A DNA stretch of 64,000 bases from Actinomycetospora chibensis (lineage in GTDB: Bacteria > Actinomycetota > Actinomycetes > Mycobacteriales > Pseudonocardiaceae). The stretch is taken from positions 248,001 through 312,000 of the forward strand of contig NZ_JAQZAM010000006.1 in assembly GCF_028737215.1 (NCBI RefSeq), written 5' to 3'. Positions 42,607-51,248 of this stretch are shown here, in pieces. A program made the position numbers and the translations under genes. The notes beneath the pieces were generated by a model that was not told where the DNA came from, did not search any database, and saw nothing but the letters and a program-made list of their open reading frames with translations. The stretch's first letter is position 1, and every line of letters begins with the position of its first letter.

Positions 42607-43767
42607 TCAGAGCAGCGTCGGCTGCTCGTCCTCGTCTTCACCGTCGATCACGGTGACCGCGGGGGCGTAGCGGGCCGCGGCGGGCAGGACGCGCAGGGAG
42701 CCCTCGGGCCCGCGGGAGACCAGCCGCATCGCCTCGAGCAGCCCGACGACGTCGACGGCGAAGCGGTCGCCGTCCGCGATCGCCGCCTTCGACCAGTAGC
42801 GCCCGTACTCGCCGACCAGCTCCGTGAGCACCTCGCGCACCGACGGCCACGGGATCGGCTCGGGGTCCTCGGCCGGTCGGAACTGGTAGATCAGCTCGCT
42901 CACCAGCAACAACGCCGCGTGCGCGACGGTGCCCGAGCCCGGGAACGCGAGGTCGGAGCAGCCACCGTCGACGTCGAGCGCGGCGAAACCCTCGGCGCGG
43001 GCCTCGACGACGAGCCCGGTGCGGGCCTCGATCCGGCGGGCCTCGTCGCCGGCGTGGCGCCGGAGCTCGGCGAACCGTGCCGGGTCGAGGTCGTCGGCGT
43101 GGACCACGGGGTCCTCCACGAGCCGCCGGCGCGCCGCCGTCGACGCCGACCCGCGCGCGCGGGCCCGGGCGAGGAGGTCGGCGGGCGTCTCGGCCCCCGC
43201 CACGGCGCCGACCGGCAGGAGCGCCATCCGGTCCTGGCGGACCTCGAGCAGCGCGTCGGCGTCGGCGTCGTGCTCGTAGAGGCCCACGCCGCGGTCGAGC
43301 TCGCGCACCATCCCGTGCGCGATCAGCCAGCGCAGCGCCGTCACCAGCGCCCGGCGCGACGCGGTGTCGGTGTCCATCACGATGCCGGCCTCGGCGGCGG
43401 CGGAGTGCACGCCGTTGACGAGGTCCCGCAGGCTCGTGCGGTCGGGACCGGAGGTCGTCGCCGCGAGCACCAGGACGAGCGCGGTGTACTCGGACGGCGT
43501 GAACGCGCGCGGCGTCGTCGAGATCGTGCGCAGCGGCCGGTCGGCGGGCACGTGCCCGACCTTGACCAGCCGCGCGGTGTCCGCGGTGACGACGAGGCGG
43601 TAGTTCAGCTCCTGGGTGAACCACGCATCCAGCGCGTCGGCGTGGCGGCGGACCAGCGCGACGATCTCGGGGTCCGCCTCCGCCGTGCGCCACGGCCGCG
43701 TCAGCAGCGCCCGCGTCGCCGCGACGAGCTCGCCGTCGCGCTGGGGGTCGGAGCGCGCGGCGGTCAT
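42607..43767 (-). CDS. jetB: Wadjet type II JetB subunit (TIGR02678; DUF2398)
   Basis: This is a 386-aa protein. 'ALDAWFTQELNYRLVVTADTARLVKVGHVP', 'TPSEYTALVLVLAATTSGPDRTSLRDLV' and 'ALRWLIAHGMVRELDRGVGLYEHD' are hallmarks of the TIGR02678 family. It is the winged-helix (MukE-like) regulatory subunit of the Wadjet SMC complex and bridges JetA to the JetC ATPase. ATG 43767 follows jetA by 85 bases that contain a perfect 17-bp inverted repeat. An acidic tail (DGEDEDEQPTLL) ends the protein. Confidence 0.88.
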   Translation of the reverse strand: MTAARSDPQRDGELVAATRALLTRPWRTAEADPEIVALVRRHADALDAWFTQELNYRLVVTADTARLVKVGHVPADRPLRTISTTPRAFTPSEYTALVLVLAATTSGPDRTSLRDLVNGVHSAAAEAGIVMDTDTASRRALVTALRWLIAHGMVRELDRGVGLYEHDADADALLEVRQDRMALLPVGAVAGAETPADLLARARARGSASTAARRRLVEDPVVHADDLDPARFAELRRHAGDEARRIEARTGLVVEARAEGFAALDVDGGCSDLAFPGSGTVAHAALLLVSELIYQFRPAEDPEPIPWPSVREVLTELVGEYGRYWSKAAIADGDRFAVDVVGLLEAMRLVSRGPEGSLRVLPAAARYAPAVTVIDGEDEDEQPTLL

Positions 43768-43782
43768 GACCCGGTCCCGCTG

Positions 43783-43839
43783 GACGAACGAACGGCGCTG
43801 TCGCTGCTACTGATGAAACGGAAGCGCCGTTCGTTCGTC
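43783..43839 (-). repeat. Perfect 17-bp inverted repeat between jetA and jetB
   Basis: GACGAACGAACGGCGCT (43783-43799) and its exact complement (43823-43839) flank a 23-base loop. In the jet transcript this forms a strong hairpin 15 bases before the jetB start codon. It may stabilise or process the mRNA, or tune JetB output relative to JetA. Confidence 0.75.
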
Positions 43840-43852
43840 GTCGACAGCACGC

Positions 43853-45316
43853 TCACGCCGGCTCCACGGTCAGGGTGAGGTCGCGGACGCGCAGGGCGCC
43901 GGCGTGGGTGGGCACGCTGGTCGAGGTCCCGGGGGCGCGGGCGACGGTGCAGCGGACGCCGTCGAGGGTGACGGTGCCCGAGGCGCCCGGAGACAAGGCC
44001 GGGCCGAGGTCGGCGACGGCGCGGGTGAGCACGCGCTGCAGCTCGCGCAGGGCCGGCTCGGACAGGCGCGCGGTGAACCCCTCGGCGCCGGCCTCGACCA
44101 GCTCGGCGCGGGCGGCGGCCGCACGCTTCTCCGCCTCCGCACGACGGGCGAGCAGGTGGCGACGCTCCTGGCTGCGGTCCTGGACGCGGCTGGTGCGCCC
44201 GCGGCTGGTGGTGTCGCCGCGCTCGCGCAGGCTGACCGGGACCTGCGCGGTCGGCGCGTCCCACCACGACACCGCGGCGTCCACGGGGTCGGTGTCGTCG
44301 CCGCCCGCGCCCCCGAGGTGCCGGGCGCCGGCGAGCCCGAACGCCGCGGCCGCGATCTCGTGGACCGAGGCGGGGTCGCTGCGGTCGAAGAACAGCGCGA
44401 GCCGCAGGTAGTCGGCGCGCCGTGACGCCCCGGCCGTGCCGCTGCGCGAGAGCCGGGTGAGGTTCTGGGTCAGGGTGCGGACGGCGTCGACGGCGTCGCG
44501 CTCGAGGACCTGGATGCGGCTCGGACGTCCCGGCGCGCCGAGGAACCACGACGCGAGGTTCTCCCAGTCGGCCTCCACCGCACCCGGCTCGCGGCGCACG
44601 CGCACGCTCGACAGGCCGGCCGCCGCGACCCGGGCCGCGAGCCCGTCCGCCGCCCGGTCGACGATCACCGGGACGCGCGGCAGCACCGTCTCCAGCAGCG
44701 CGCCGACCGGGCGGGCCCGGCGGCGCAGCGCCTCGAGCCGCTCGCCGACGTAGCCGACGAGCACCTCGGAGAAGAACGCGAACTCGTCCTCGTCGAGGTC
44801 GAACCGCGACTGCCACTGGTTGATCGCCGCGAAGAACTGGGTGATCTCCGCGGAGAACGCCACGTGCGGGTCGAACACCGCGCGCACGGCCTCGGCGAGC
44901 CGACCGGGCGGTGCGCTCGCCGCGTCGAGGGCGGCCAGTGCCGACAACCCCGCCCGCACCTGGTCGAGGCGCCCGAGCGACACGTCGCGCACGTCGTCGA
45001 CCTGCGAGAGCACGCCCTCGACGACGTCGTGCACCTCCTGCCCGACGCGGGTGATCAGGTAGCGGTTGCGGCGCCGGTAGTAGTCCTCGACGGTACCGAC
45101 CTGGCCCACCGACGCCGACACCTCGAGGTTGCCCCAGCCCCGCAGCGCCTCCAGGCGCGCGGTCACGGTCGACTCGTCGAGATCGGAGTCCAGACGCGCC
45201 GTCACCTCGGCCGGGGTCAGCTCGGCGAAGAACGTGCCGGCGAAGACGGTGAGGATGGCCCGGTACTCGGGCGACTCGGTGACGTAGGCGAAGACGGACG
45301 TCCGAACACCGGTCAC
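43853..45316 (-). CDS. jetA: Wadjet type II JetA subunit (TIGR02677; DUF2397)
   Basis: This is a 487-aa protein. 'VFAYVTESPEYRAILTVFAGTFFAELTPAEVTARL', 'VEDYYRRRNRYLITRVGQEVHDVVEGVL' and 'AINQWQSRFDLDEDEFAFFSEVLVGYVGERLEALR' match the TIGR02677/DUF2397 family. It is the kleisin-like (MukF-like) subunit that links the SMC heads. GTG 45316 overlaps the jetC stop (GTGA), ensuring coupled synthesis. Residues about 380-420 are a charged coiled coil. Confidence 0.88.
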   Translation of the reverse strand: MTGVRTSVFAYVTESPEYRAILTVFAGTFFAELTPAEVTARLDSDLDESTVTARLEALRGWGNLEVSASVGQVGTVEDYYRRRNRYLITRVGQEVHDVVEGVLSQVDDVRDVSLGRLDQVRAGLSALAALDAASAPPGRLAEAVRAVFDPHVAFSAEITQFFAAINQWQSRFDLDEDEFAFFSEVLVGYVGERLEALRRRARPVGALLETVLPRVPVIVDRAADGLAARVAAAGLSSVRVRREPGAVEADWENLASWFLGAPGRPSRIQVLERDAVDAVRTLTQNLTRLSRSGTAGASRRADYLRLALFFDRSDPASVHEIAAAAFGLAGARHLGGAGGDDTDPVDAAVSWWDAPTAQVPVSLRERGDTTSRGRTSRVQDRSQERRHLLARRAEAEKRAAAARAELVEAGAEGFTARLSEPALRELQRVLTRAVADLGPALSPGASGTVTLDGVRCTVARAPGTSTSVPTHAGALRVRDLTLTVEPA

Positions 45317-48300
45317 GCCTTCACCTCCAACGCCGACCCGTCCCACCGGTAGTGCACGAGCGCGATGGCCCGCAGCTCCGGGTCGCGCAGCACCTCGGTG
45401 ATCGCCAGCGCCGGGACGTTCGGGTGCGTGCCCCACAGCCGCTCGGAGGTGACGACGAAGTCGACGTCGAGGTCGACGAGCAGGCCGAAGAGCTTGGCGT
45501 GGTTGTCCTCGGACACCTTCGCGAACGCGTCGTCGAGCAGCACCAGCCGCGGCGCGCCCACGCCGTGCGGGTCGTGCGCGGCGGCGCTGGCCGCGGCCGC
45601 GGCGGCCATCGGCAGCACGGTGACCAGCTTCTTCTCGCCCTCGGAGAGCGTCGTCCGGCGCGTCAGCAGCTCGTCGCTGCGCCCGGGCCGACGCAGGTAG
45701 AGCCGCATCTCGTGCCAGGTGCGGTAGTCGAGGACCTCGCCGATGACGCTGCGGTACGACGCCTCGGGATCGTGGGTGCGCGCCTGCTCGACGAGGGTCT
45801 TCACGGCCTCGCGCACCTGGTCGTCCTCGTCGGGGCTGCGCAGGTCGGGGTGCTTGCCCAGGAGCTCCAGCGCCGTCGCGGTCTCCGGGTCGAGGTCGCC
45901 GCGCGGGCGCCAGTCGAGCCGCACGCCGATGCCCTGGCTGGACGTGACGCCCGTGAGGATGCGGTTCATCCGGTCGACCAGCTCGCGCGCGGAGAACAGC
46001 GCGTCGGCGACCTCGCGGGCGATCCGGCCGTGCAGCAGGTTGCGCAGGGCCTGGTCCTGCTGCGCCGACAGCAGGCTCACGGCCCGTCGGCGCTGCACCG
46101 CGACCCGGTGGACCATCTGCGCGAGCACCGCCCGCGACGGCCCGCTGACGTGCACCGCGAGCGGCATGCCGTCCGCGGACCGGGTGCTCTCGATGTCCCA
46201 GCCGCTGGCCAGCTCGTCGCGGGCCGTGCGCAGCGCCTTCTCCAGCGCGTCCTCGCTGACGGCCCGGCGCGGCGCGGGCAACCGCGATCGCAGGGCCGCG
46301 ACGAGCTCCTCGGCGCCCTCGACGGTGTCGGCGACGGACGGAAGGGGTTCCGGGGCAGCGTCCTCGTCGGCGTCCTCGACCGGCTCGGACGACCGCTCCG
46401 CCGCCGCCAGCAGGCCCGGCACCGCGGCCGCGTCGACCAGGCGCCCCCGCGCCCCACGGGCCGCGCCCTGGCGCTCGTCGAGGGCGCGGCGCGACTCCTC
46501 GAGCGTCATCTCGGCCTTCGACACGGCCACCGCCGCCGCTGTCTGCTGCTCGCGGGCGCCCTCGAGCTGCCCGGCGACCTCGCGCAGGCGGTCGTCGAGC
46601 TCGCCGACGCGCGCGGCGACCTTGGCCGGCTCCTCGCCGAGGGACTCCTCGATCGTCGACAGCTCGGTGCGCACGGAGGCCGCGTGGCTGGCGGCGGCGC
46701 GGTGCTCGCCGACGGCGGTGGCGTGGTCGGCCGCGTCCCGCTCCCAGGCGCTGATGGCCTCGCGCCACGAGCGCGCGGTCCGGGTGACGCGGTCGCGGGC
46801 GGAGTCCACGCCGGCGAGCGCGCGCTCGGCGTCGACGATCGCCTCGAGCAGGCCGTCGAGCCGCTCGGGGTCGGTGGGCACGCCCGCCTCGGCGGCCGCC
46901 CGGGACAGCGCCGCCCAGGCGTCGTCGGCGCGGCGGCGGGCGTCGGTCGCCGAGGCCGTCAGCTCGCGGTGGCGGGCTTCGGCACCCTCGGCGTAGCGGA
47001 CGGCGCCGGTCGCGGCGGCCACGGCGTCGTCCACCCCGCGCGTGCCGGGCAGCTCCGCGACGAGGCGGCGCAGCGTCCCGGCGTGGGCGTCGAGGGCGTC
47101 GGAGGTCGCGCGAGCGGCGTCGCGACGGGCCTCGGCGTCGGTGACGAGGGCCGCGAGCTCGGCGAGACGCCGCGCGCGGGCCTGCGCGCGGGCACCCGCC
47201 CCGACGTGCTCGGCGGCGGGCTTCGCGTGCCGTCCGCGCAGGGGGCCCAGGCCGAAGGTGCCGTCGGTCGCGACGTGGACCGGGCCGGCACCGACACCCA
47301 CGCCCGCCAGCACCCCCGCGACCGCCTCGACCGGCACCTCGCCCGTGTCGACCGGCGCCAGCAGCGTGTCGAGCGCCGTGCCGCCGGCGGGGGCCGACGC
47401 GCGCACCACGAGGTCGCCGACGCGCAGCGTCCCCGTGCCCTCGGAGCCGTCGACGGCCGCAGCGAGCAGCCCGGACGCCTCCAGCGCCGCCTCGAGGCCG
47501 GCGCGCTCGGCGTCGTCGAGGTGGTCGCGGAAGTCGACCAGCGAGGCCAGACGCGTCCCGTCGGCGACGTCGTCGTCGGTGCGCCAGGACGCCCGCGGCA
47601 GCGCCAGCTCGCCGGCGCCCTCGACCCGCGCGTGCTCGGCGCGCCACTGCGCGAGCTCGGCCTCGACGTCGGTGACACGGGTGGTGGCGACGGTCCGCGC
47701 CTGCGTGAGCGTCGCCGTGAGGTCGTCGGCGGCGTGCCGCGCCCGGGCCCGCCGGGCCTCGGCGGCGCGGCGCAGGTCGGTGTCTCCGGAGTCCTCGGCC
47801 TCGTCGTCCCCCACCGCGGGCGCGGCGAGCCAGCCCGCGGCGCCGTCCGGCTCGGCCGGAGGCACGGCGGCGACGTGCTCGTCGAGGCGCCGGGTCCAGC
47901 CGGCGACGGCGTCCGCGTGCTCGTCGGCGGCGGCCCGCGCGGCCCGACGGGCGGCCGCGGCCTGCTCCGCGGCGGCCTCGTGCGCGGCGAGCGCGTCCGC
48001 GGCGGCGACGTCCGCGGCGTCGGCCGTCTCCGTGGCGCGCCGGGCGCCGCTCGCGCGCTCGGCGACGTGTCGCACCGTCGTGCGGTGGCTGCGTAGGGCG
48101 TCGCCGACAGCGGTCAGGGGGCCCGCGAGGTCGGCGGTGAGGTCGTCCTCGGGGTCCTGCGGCACGTCGACGGTGGTCTCGCCCGCCTCGTCGGGCCGCG
48201 GCTCGGTGGCCGGCGTCGGCGGGTCCGGGAGCGTCGCGGCGATCGACGGGGCGGACGCGGCACGCGCCGCGGCGGCGACCGCGCGCAGCCCGTCGGCCAC

Positions 48301-49449
48301 CCCGGCCAGGTCGGAGTCGAGCTGCCCGCGGGCGGCGGCCACGGCCGAGGCGGCGGCGGTGACACGGTCGCGGGCGCGGGTGCGGTGGCCGTCGAGGGTC
48401 GCGGTGTGGGCGTCGGCGCGGGCGACCTCGTCGCGGCGGCGCACGAGGTCGGCATGCGCGGTGTACTCGGGCAGCGCCGCCAGGCCGGCGCGCTCGGCGG
48501 TGGCCGTGGCGTGGTCGTCGGTGAGGTCGGCCACCACCGTCGCGGCGCTCGCCTGTGCGGCCGTCGCCTTCTCGACGCCGCCCCGGTCGCGCTCGAGGCG
48601 GCGGGCGGCGGTGCGGGCGGCGTCGACGGTGCCCGCGGTGTCGTCGACCACGGCCGCGAGGACGCGCCGGGCGTAGTCGGTGTAGGTCTCGACGGCGCCG
48701 TCGAGCGCCTCGGCGGTGCGCGCGAGGTCGGTGACGTTGCGGCGGTGGTCCTCGAGGTCCTCGAGCGGTTGCGCAGCGTCGTGCACCGCGTCCTCGGGGA
48801 CGGGCGGCAGCGCCTCGCGCAGCGTGCGCGGCAGGTCGGTGTCGATCCGGTCGCCGACGCGCGGGTTGCGCACCTGGTGCAGCAGGCGGAAGTACGAGCC
48901 CGGGTCGACGCCGCCGAAGAACCGGCGCGCGATCTCGGCGCGGTACTCGGCGGTGGACGTGAACACCTGCCCGCGCGTGCCCAGCTCGGAGCGCAGCACG
49001 TCGATGGAGAACGGGATGTCGGCCTCGGTGAGCCGGAGGTCGATCCGGACCCTGCGGTCGGTGGAGAACCACCAGGTGGCGACCCGGTCGGTGCTCCGGT
49101 TGGCCCGGATGCCGCAACCGACCGTCCGGTACTCGGTGTCCCCTCCCTCTCTGGCGCATCTCTCGAACTCGATCCAGAGGTAGCCGGTGCGCTGCGTGTC
49201 GTCGTGGTCGGACAGCATCCAGCTGCGCAGCACGCCGCGCTGCTCGCCCGCCGCGTCGATCTTGCGGACGTCGGCCTCGAGCAGGAACGGCAGCAGCATG
49301 TTCATCGCCGTCGACTTGCCCGACCCGTTGACGCCGCGCAGCAGCAGGCGTCCGCCGGCGAACTCCAGCACCTCGTCCTGGTACTGGTAGACGTTCAGGA
49401 TGCCGGCGCGGGAGGGCCTCCAGCGCTGCTCGGGATCGTCAGCGGGCAC
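45313..49449 (-). CDS. jetC: Wadjet type II JetC SMC-like ATPase (TIGR02680)
   Basis: This is a 1378-aa SMC/MukB-like protein. Walker A GVNGSGKST is at 39-47, a long Ala/Arg/Glu coiled coil has a hinge-like region in the middle ('LRVGDLVVRASAPAGGTALDTLL'), and the C-terminal head has 'LSEGEKK' from about 1268 and Walker B 'LVLLDDAFAKV' at about 1302. It is the ATP-driven loop-extrusion motor of the JetABCD complex, which recognises and destroys small circular plasmids. The GTG 49449 start is leaderless behind TACCCT. The N-terminus 'RAGILNVYQYQDEVLEFAGGRLLLRG' is typical of TIGR02680. Confidence 0.9.
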   Translation of the reverse strand: MPADDPEQRWRPSRAGILNVYQYQDEVLEFAGGRLLLRGVNGSGKSTAMNMLLPFLLEADVRKIDAAGEQRGVLRSWMLSDHDDTQRTGYLWIEFERCAREGGDTEYRTVGCGIRANRSTDRVATWWFSTDRRVRIDLRLTEADIPFSIDVLRSELGTRGQVFTSTAEYRAEIARRFFGGVDPGSYFRLLHQVRNPRVGDRIDTDLPRTLREALPPVPEDAVHDAAQPLEDLEDHRRNVTDLARTAEALDGAVETYTDYARRVLAAVVDDTAGTVDAARTAARRLERDRGGVEKATAAQASAATVVADLTDDHATATAERAGLAALPEYTAHADLVRRRDEVARADAHTATLDGHRTRARDRVTAAASAVAAARGQLDSDLAGVADGLRAVAAAARAASAPSIAATLPDPPTPATEPRPDEAGETTVDVPQDPEDDLTADLAGPLTAVGDALRSHRTTVRHVAERASGARRATETADAADVAAADALAAHEAAAEQAAAARRAARAAADEHADAVAGWTRRLDEHVAAVPPAEPDGAAGWLAAPAVGDDEAEDSGDTDLRRAAEARRARARHAADDLTATLTQARTVATTRVTDVEAELAQWRAEHARVEGAGELALPRASWRTDDDVADGTRLASLVDFRDHLDDAERAGLEAALEASGLLAAAVDGSEGTGTLRVGDLVVRASAPAGGTALDTLLAPVDTGEVPVEAVAGVLAGVGVGAGPVHVATDGTFGLGPLRGRHAKPAAEHVGAGARAQARARRLAELAALVTDAEARRDAARATSDALDAHAGTLRRLVAELPGTRGVDDAVAAATGAVRYAEGAEARHRELTASATDARRRADDAWAALSRAAAEAGVPTDPERLDGLLEAIVDAERALAGVDSARDRVTRTARSWREAISAWERDAADHATAVGEHRAAASHAASVRTELSTIEESLGEEPAKVAARVGELDDRLREVAGQLEGAREQQTAAAVAVSKAEMTLEESRRALDERQGAARGARGRLVDAAAVPGLLAAAERSSEPVEDADEDAAPEPLPSVADTVEGAEELVAALRSRLPAPRRAVSEDALEKALRTARDELASGWDIESTRSADGMPLAVHVSGPSRAVLAQMVHRVAVQRRRAVSLLSAQQDQALRNLLHGRIAREVADALFSARELVDRMNRILTGVTSSQGIGVRLDWRPRGDLDPETATALELLGKHPDLRSPDEDDQVREAVKTLVEQARTHDPEASYRSVIGEVLDYRTWHEMRLYLRRPGRSDELLTRRTTLSEGEKKLVTVLPMAAAAAASAAAHDPHGVGAPRLVLLDDAFAKVSEDNHAKLFGLLVDLDVDFVVTSERLWGTHPNVPALAITEVLRDPELRAIALVHYRWDGSALEVKA

Positions 49450-49456
49450 CCGGACG

Positions 49457-49462
49457 AGGGTA
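49457..49462 (-). promoter_or_regulatory. TACCCT -10 element of the jetCAB operon
   Basis: On the minus strand TACCCT is followed by seven bases and GTG 49449, the leaderless arrangement seen at other genes here. No good -35 is visible, and read-through from the phosphotransferase gene 25 bp upstream is also possible. Confidence 0.5.
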
Positions 49463-49473
49463 CGGAGCGGGTC

Positions 49474-50370
49474 CTACGTGCCCGCGAGCCAGTCGGGGTC
49501 GCCGACGAGGGCGAGCACCTCGCGGGGGGTGTCGACGAACCGCGGATCGCCCGCCGCGCCGCGCCGCCAGGTCAGGGCGCGGGCGACCACGGCGGCCTGG
49601 CAGGCGGTCTCGGCGAGCCTCCGGAGCTCCTCGTGGGGCGCGAGGTCGGCGAAGATCTCGAGGTAGGCGTCACGGGGCCGGGTGATCGCGGGGTCGTCCG
49701 CGCCGACCCGCAGCGTCCGCCGCAGCGAGCCCAGCGCGACGAGCAGGCTGGCGAACGGGTGGGCGAGCACGGCGTCGCCCCAGTCGGCGAAGCGCCCGTC
49801 GACCAGCACGTTGCCGACGTGCAGATCCTGGTGGTCGACGGTCGGGGCGACCGTCCCGTCGAGGTCGTGCGCCCATCCGTTGACGAGCGCGCGGCGGTCG
49901 TCGCCGGAGCCGCCGATGGTCGCGACCGCCTCGTCGAACCGTTCGACCAGCGCGTGCGGGGTGGCGTCGGGGACGGCCGTGGCCCGGAGGTCGCCGAGGT
50001 GTGCGGCCAGGGCGCGCTGCAGGCGGGCGTAGCGCGGGAGGGCCGCCGTCATCGCGACGGAGGGGTCCGCGCCGGTGTCGCGGACGCTGGGGCCGTGGTC
50101 GGGCAGGAGGAGCCGACGGTCGTCGACCGCGAGCGGGGTCGCGACGGCGTCCGGCGCGAGGCGGGCGAGCAGGGCGTGCAGCGGGACCTCGTGCGCCATG
50201 CCGGGCGCGGGCTCCTTGAGCCAGAGCGGGCCCTCGGCGGTCGGGATGCGCAGCACCGTCGACCAGGCGCGGTGGCGCTGCTCGACCTCGCCGGTCGGGC
50301 GCAGGCCGGTGGTCTCCGCGACCCACGCGAGCACCTCGTCGCGCCAGGCGTCGGTCCCGCGATCGGTCAT
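49474..50370 (-). CDS. Aminoglycoside phosphotransferase (APH)-like kinase
   Basis: This is a 298-aa protein of the APH/choline-kinase fold. Catalytic loop 'VDHQDLHVGNVLVDGRFADWGDAVLAHPF' carries the HxDxxxxN and DxG-type (DWG) residues; a basic 'PLWLKEPAPG' provides the ATP-binding Lys. The substrate is unknown and need not be an antibiotic. The stop lies 24 bases before jetC on the same strand, so it may be co-transcribed with the Wadjet genes. ATG 50370 diverges from yaaA. Confidence 0.85.
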   Translation of the reverse strand: MTDRGTDAWRDEVLAWVAETTGLRPTGEVEQRHRAWSTVLRIPTAEGPLWLKEPAPGMAHEVPLHALLARLAPDAVATPLAVDDRRLLLPDHGPSVRDTGADPSVAMTAALPRYARLQRALAAHLGDLRATAVPDATPHALVERFDEAVATIGGSGDDRRALVNGWAHDLDGTVAPTVDHQDLHVGNVLVDGRFADWGDAVLAHPFASLLVALGSLRRTLRVGADDPAITRPRDAYLEIFADLAPHEELRRLAETACQAAVVARALTWRRGAAGDPRFVDTPREVLALVGDPDWLAGT

Positions 50371-50477
50371 CCCCGTCAGTGTCGTGGGTCGGCGGCCATG
50401 CCGTCGCGCCTGACGTCCTGAGAGGCGGCCGGGACGGGGGCGACGTCCGCGGCGACCGGGAGTGGGATCCTGGGCCC

Positions 50478-51209
50478 GTGCTCGTCGTCCTGCCGCCGTC
50501 GGAGACCAAGGCGCCCGGTGGGCGCGGGCGCCCGCTCGACCTCGACGCGCTCTCGTTCCCCTCGCTGAACCCGACGCGGAAGGTGCTGGTCGACGAGGTG
50601 GTCGCCCTGGCCTCCGACCTCCCGGCCTCGCGGGCGGCGCTGGACATCTCCGAGCGCCAGGACGACGAGATCGTCCGCAACGCCGCCCTGTGGACCGCGC
50701 CGACGGCGCCGGCGCTGCGCCGCTACACCGGAGTGCTCTACGACGCGCTGGACCCGGCGTCGCTGACCCCGGCCGCCCGGCGTCGACTGCTCGTCTGCTC
50801 GGCGCTGTTCGGGCTGGTGGGGGGCACCGATCCGATCCCCGCCTACCGGCTCTCGGGCGGGAGCGCGCTGCCGGGTCGTGACGGGTTGCGGACGCTGTGG
50901 CGCCCGGAGCTCATGCCCCTGCTCGCCGACGCCGGCGACCTGGTCGTCGACCTGCGCTCAGGTCCCTACGCCGCGCTCGGCCCGGCCCGCGGCGCGGTGA
51001 CCCTCGACGTGCACAGCGAGGCGGCGGACGGCTCGCGCACGGTGGTCAGCCACGCGAACAAGTCGCACAAGGGCCGCGCGGCCCGGGTCCTCGCCTCGTC
51101 CCGGCGCCGCCCGAAGGACGCCGGCGGGGTCCTGGCGCTGCTGCGCGACGCCGGCCTGCGCGTCGAACAGGCCGGCGACCACGCCCTGGTGCTCGTCGTC
51201 CCTCGCTGA
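50478..51209 (+). CDS. yaaA: YaaA family peroxide-stress protein
   Basis: This is a 243-aa protein. 'VLLVLPPSETK'-type start (here VLVVLPPSETKAPGGRG), 'ALWTAPTAPALRRYTGVLYDALDP', 'LLVCSALFGLVGGTDPIPAYRLS' and 'SHANKSHKGRAARVL' are the YaaA/DUF328 signatures. In E. coli YaaA limits free iron and oxidative DNA damage during peroxide stress. GTG 50478 begins right at the conserved N-terminus. The gene is monocistronic, with a hairpin overlapping the stop. Confidence 0.9.
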   Translation: MLVVLPPSETKAPGGRGRPLDLDALSFPSLNPTRKVLVDEVVALASDLPASRAALDISERQDDEIVRNAALWTAPTAPALRRYTGVLYDALDPASLTPAARRRLLVCSALFGLVGGTDPIPAYRLSGGSALPGRDGLRTLWRPELMPLLADAGDLVVDLRSGPYAALGPARGAVTLDVHSEAADGSRTVVSHANKSHKGRAARVLASSRRRPKDAGGVLALLRDAGLRVEQAGDHALVLVVPR

Positions 51210-51233
51210 TGTCAGCCTGGGGGCGCTGGCATC
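51208..51233. terminator. Bidirectional terminator between yaaA and a serine hydrolase gene
   Basis: Stem GATGTCAGC/GCTGGCATC (one G-T pair, 8-base loop) overlaps the yaaA stop and faces the convergent hydrolase gene ending at 51249. The TGTCAGC core recalls the 40-bp elements at 28876 and 42565, but the ATACGGAC tail is missing. Confidence 0.55.
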
Positions 51234-51248
51234 CCCACCTCTCGCAAC

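Noticed and set aside
43853-49159. A 1768-codon minus-strand open frame running through jetC into jetA
   Set aside because: The upstream two thirds are an out-of-frame shadow of jetC, with Arg/Ala/Pro-rich composition. Only the part from 45316 down is real (jetA).
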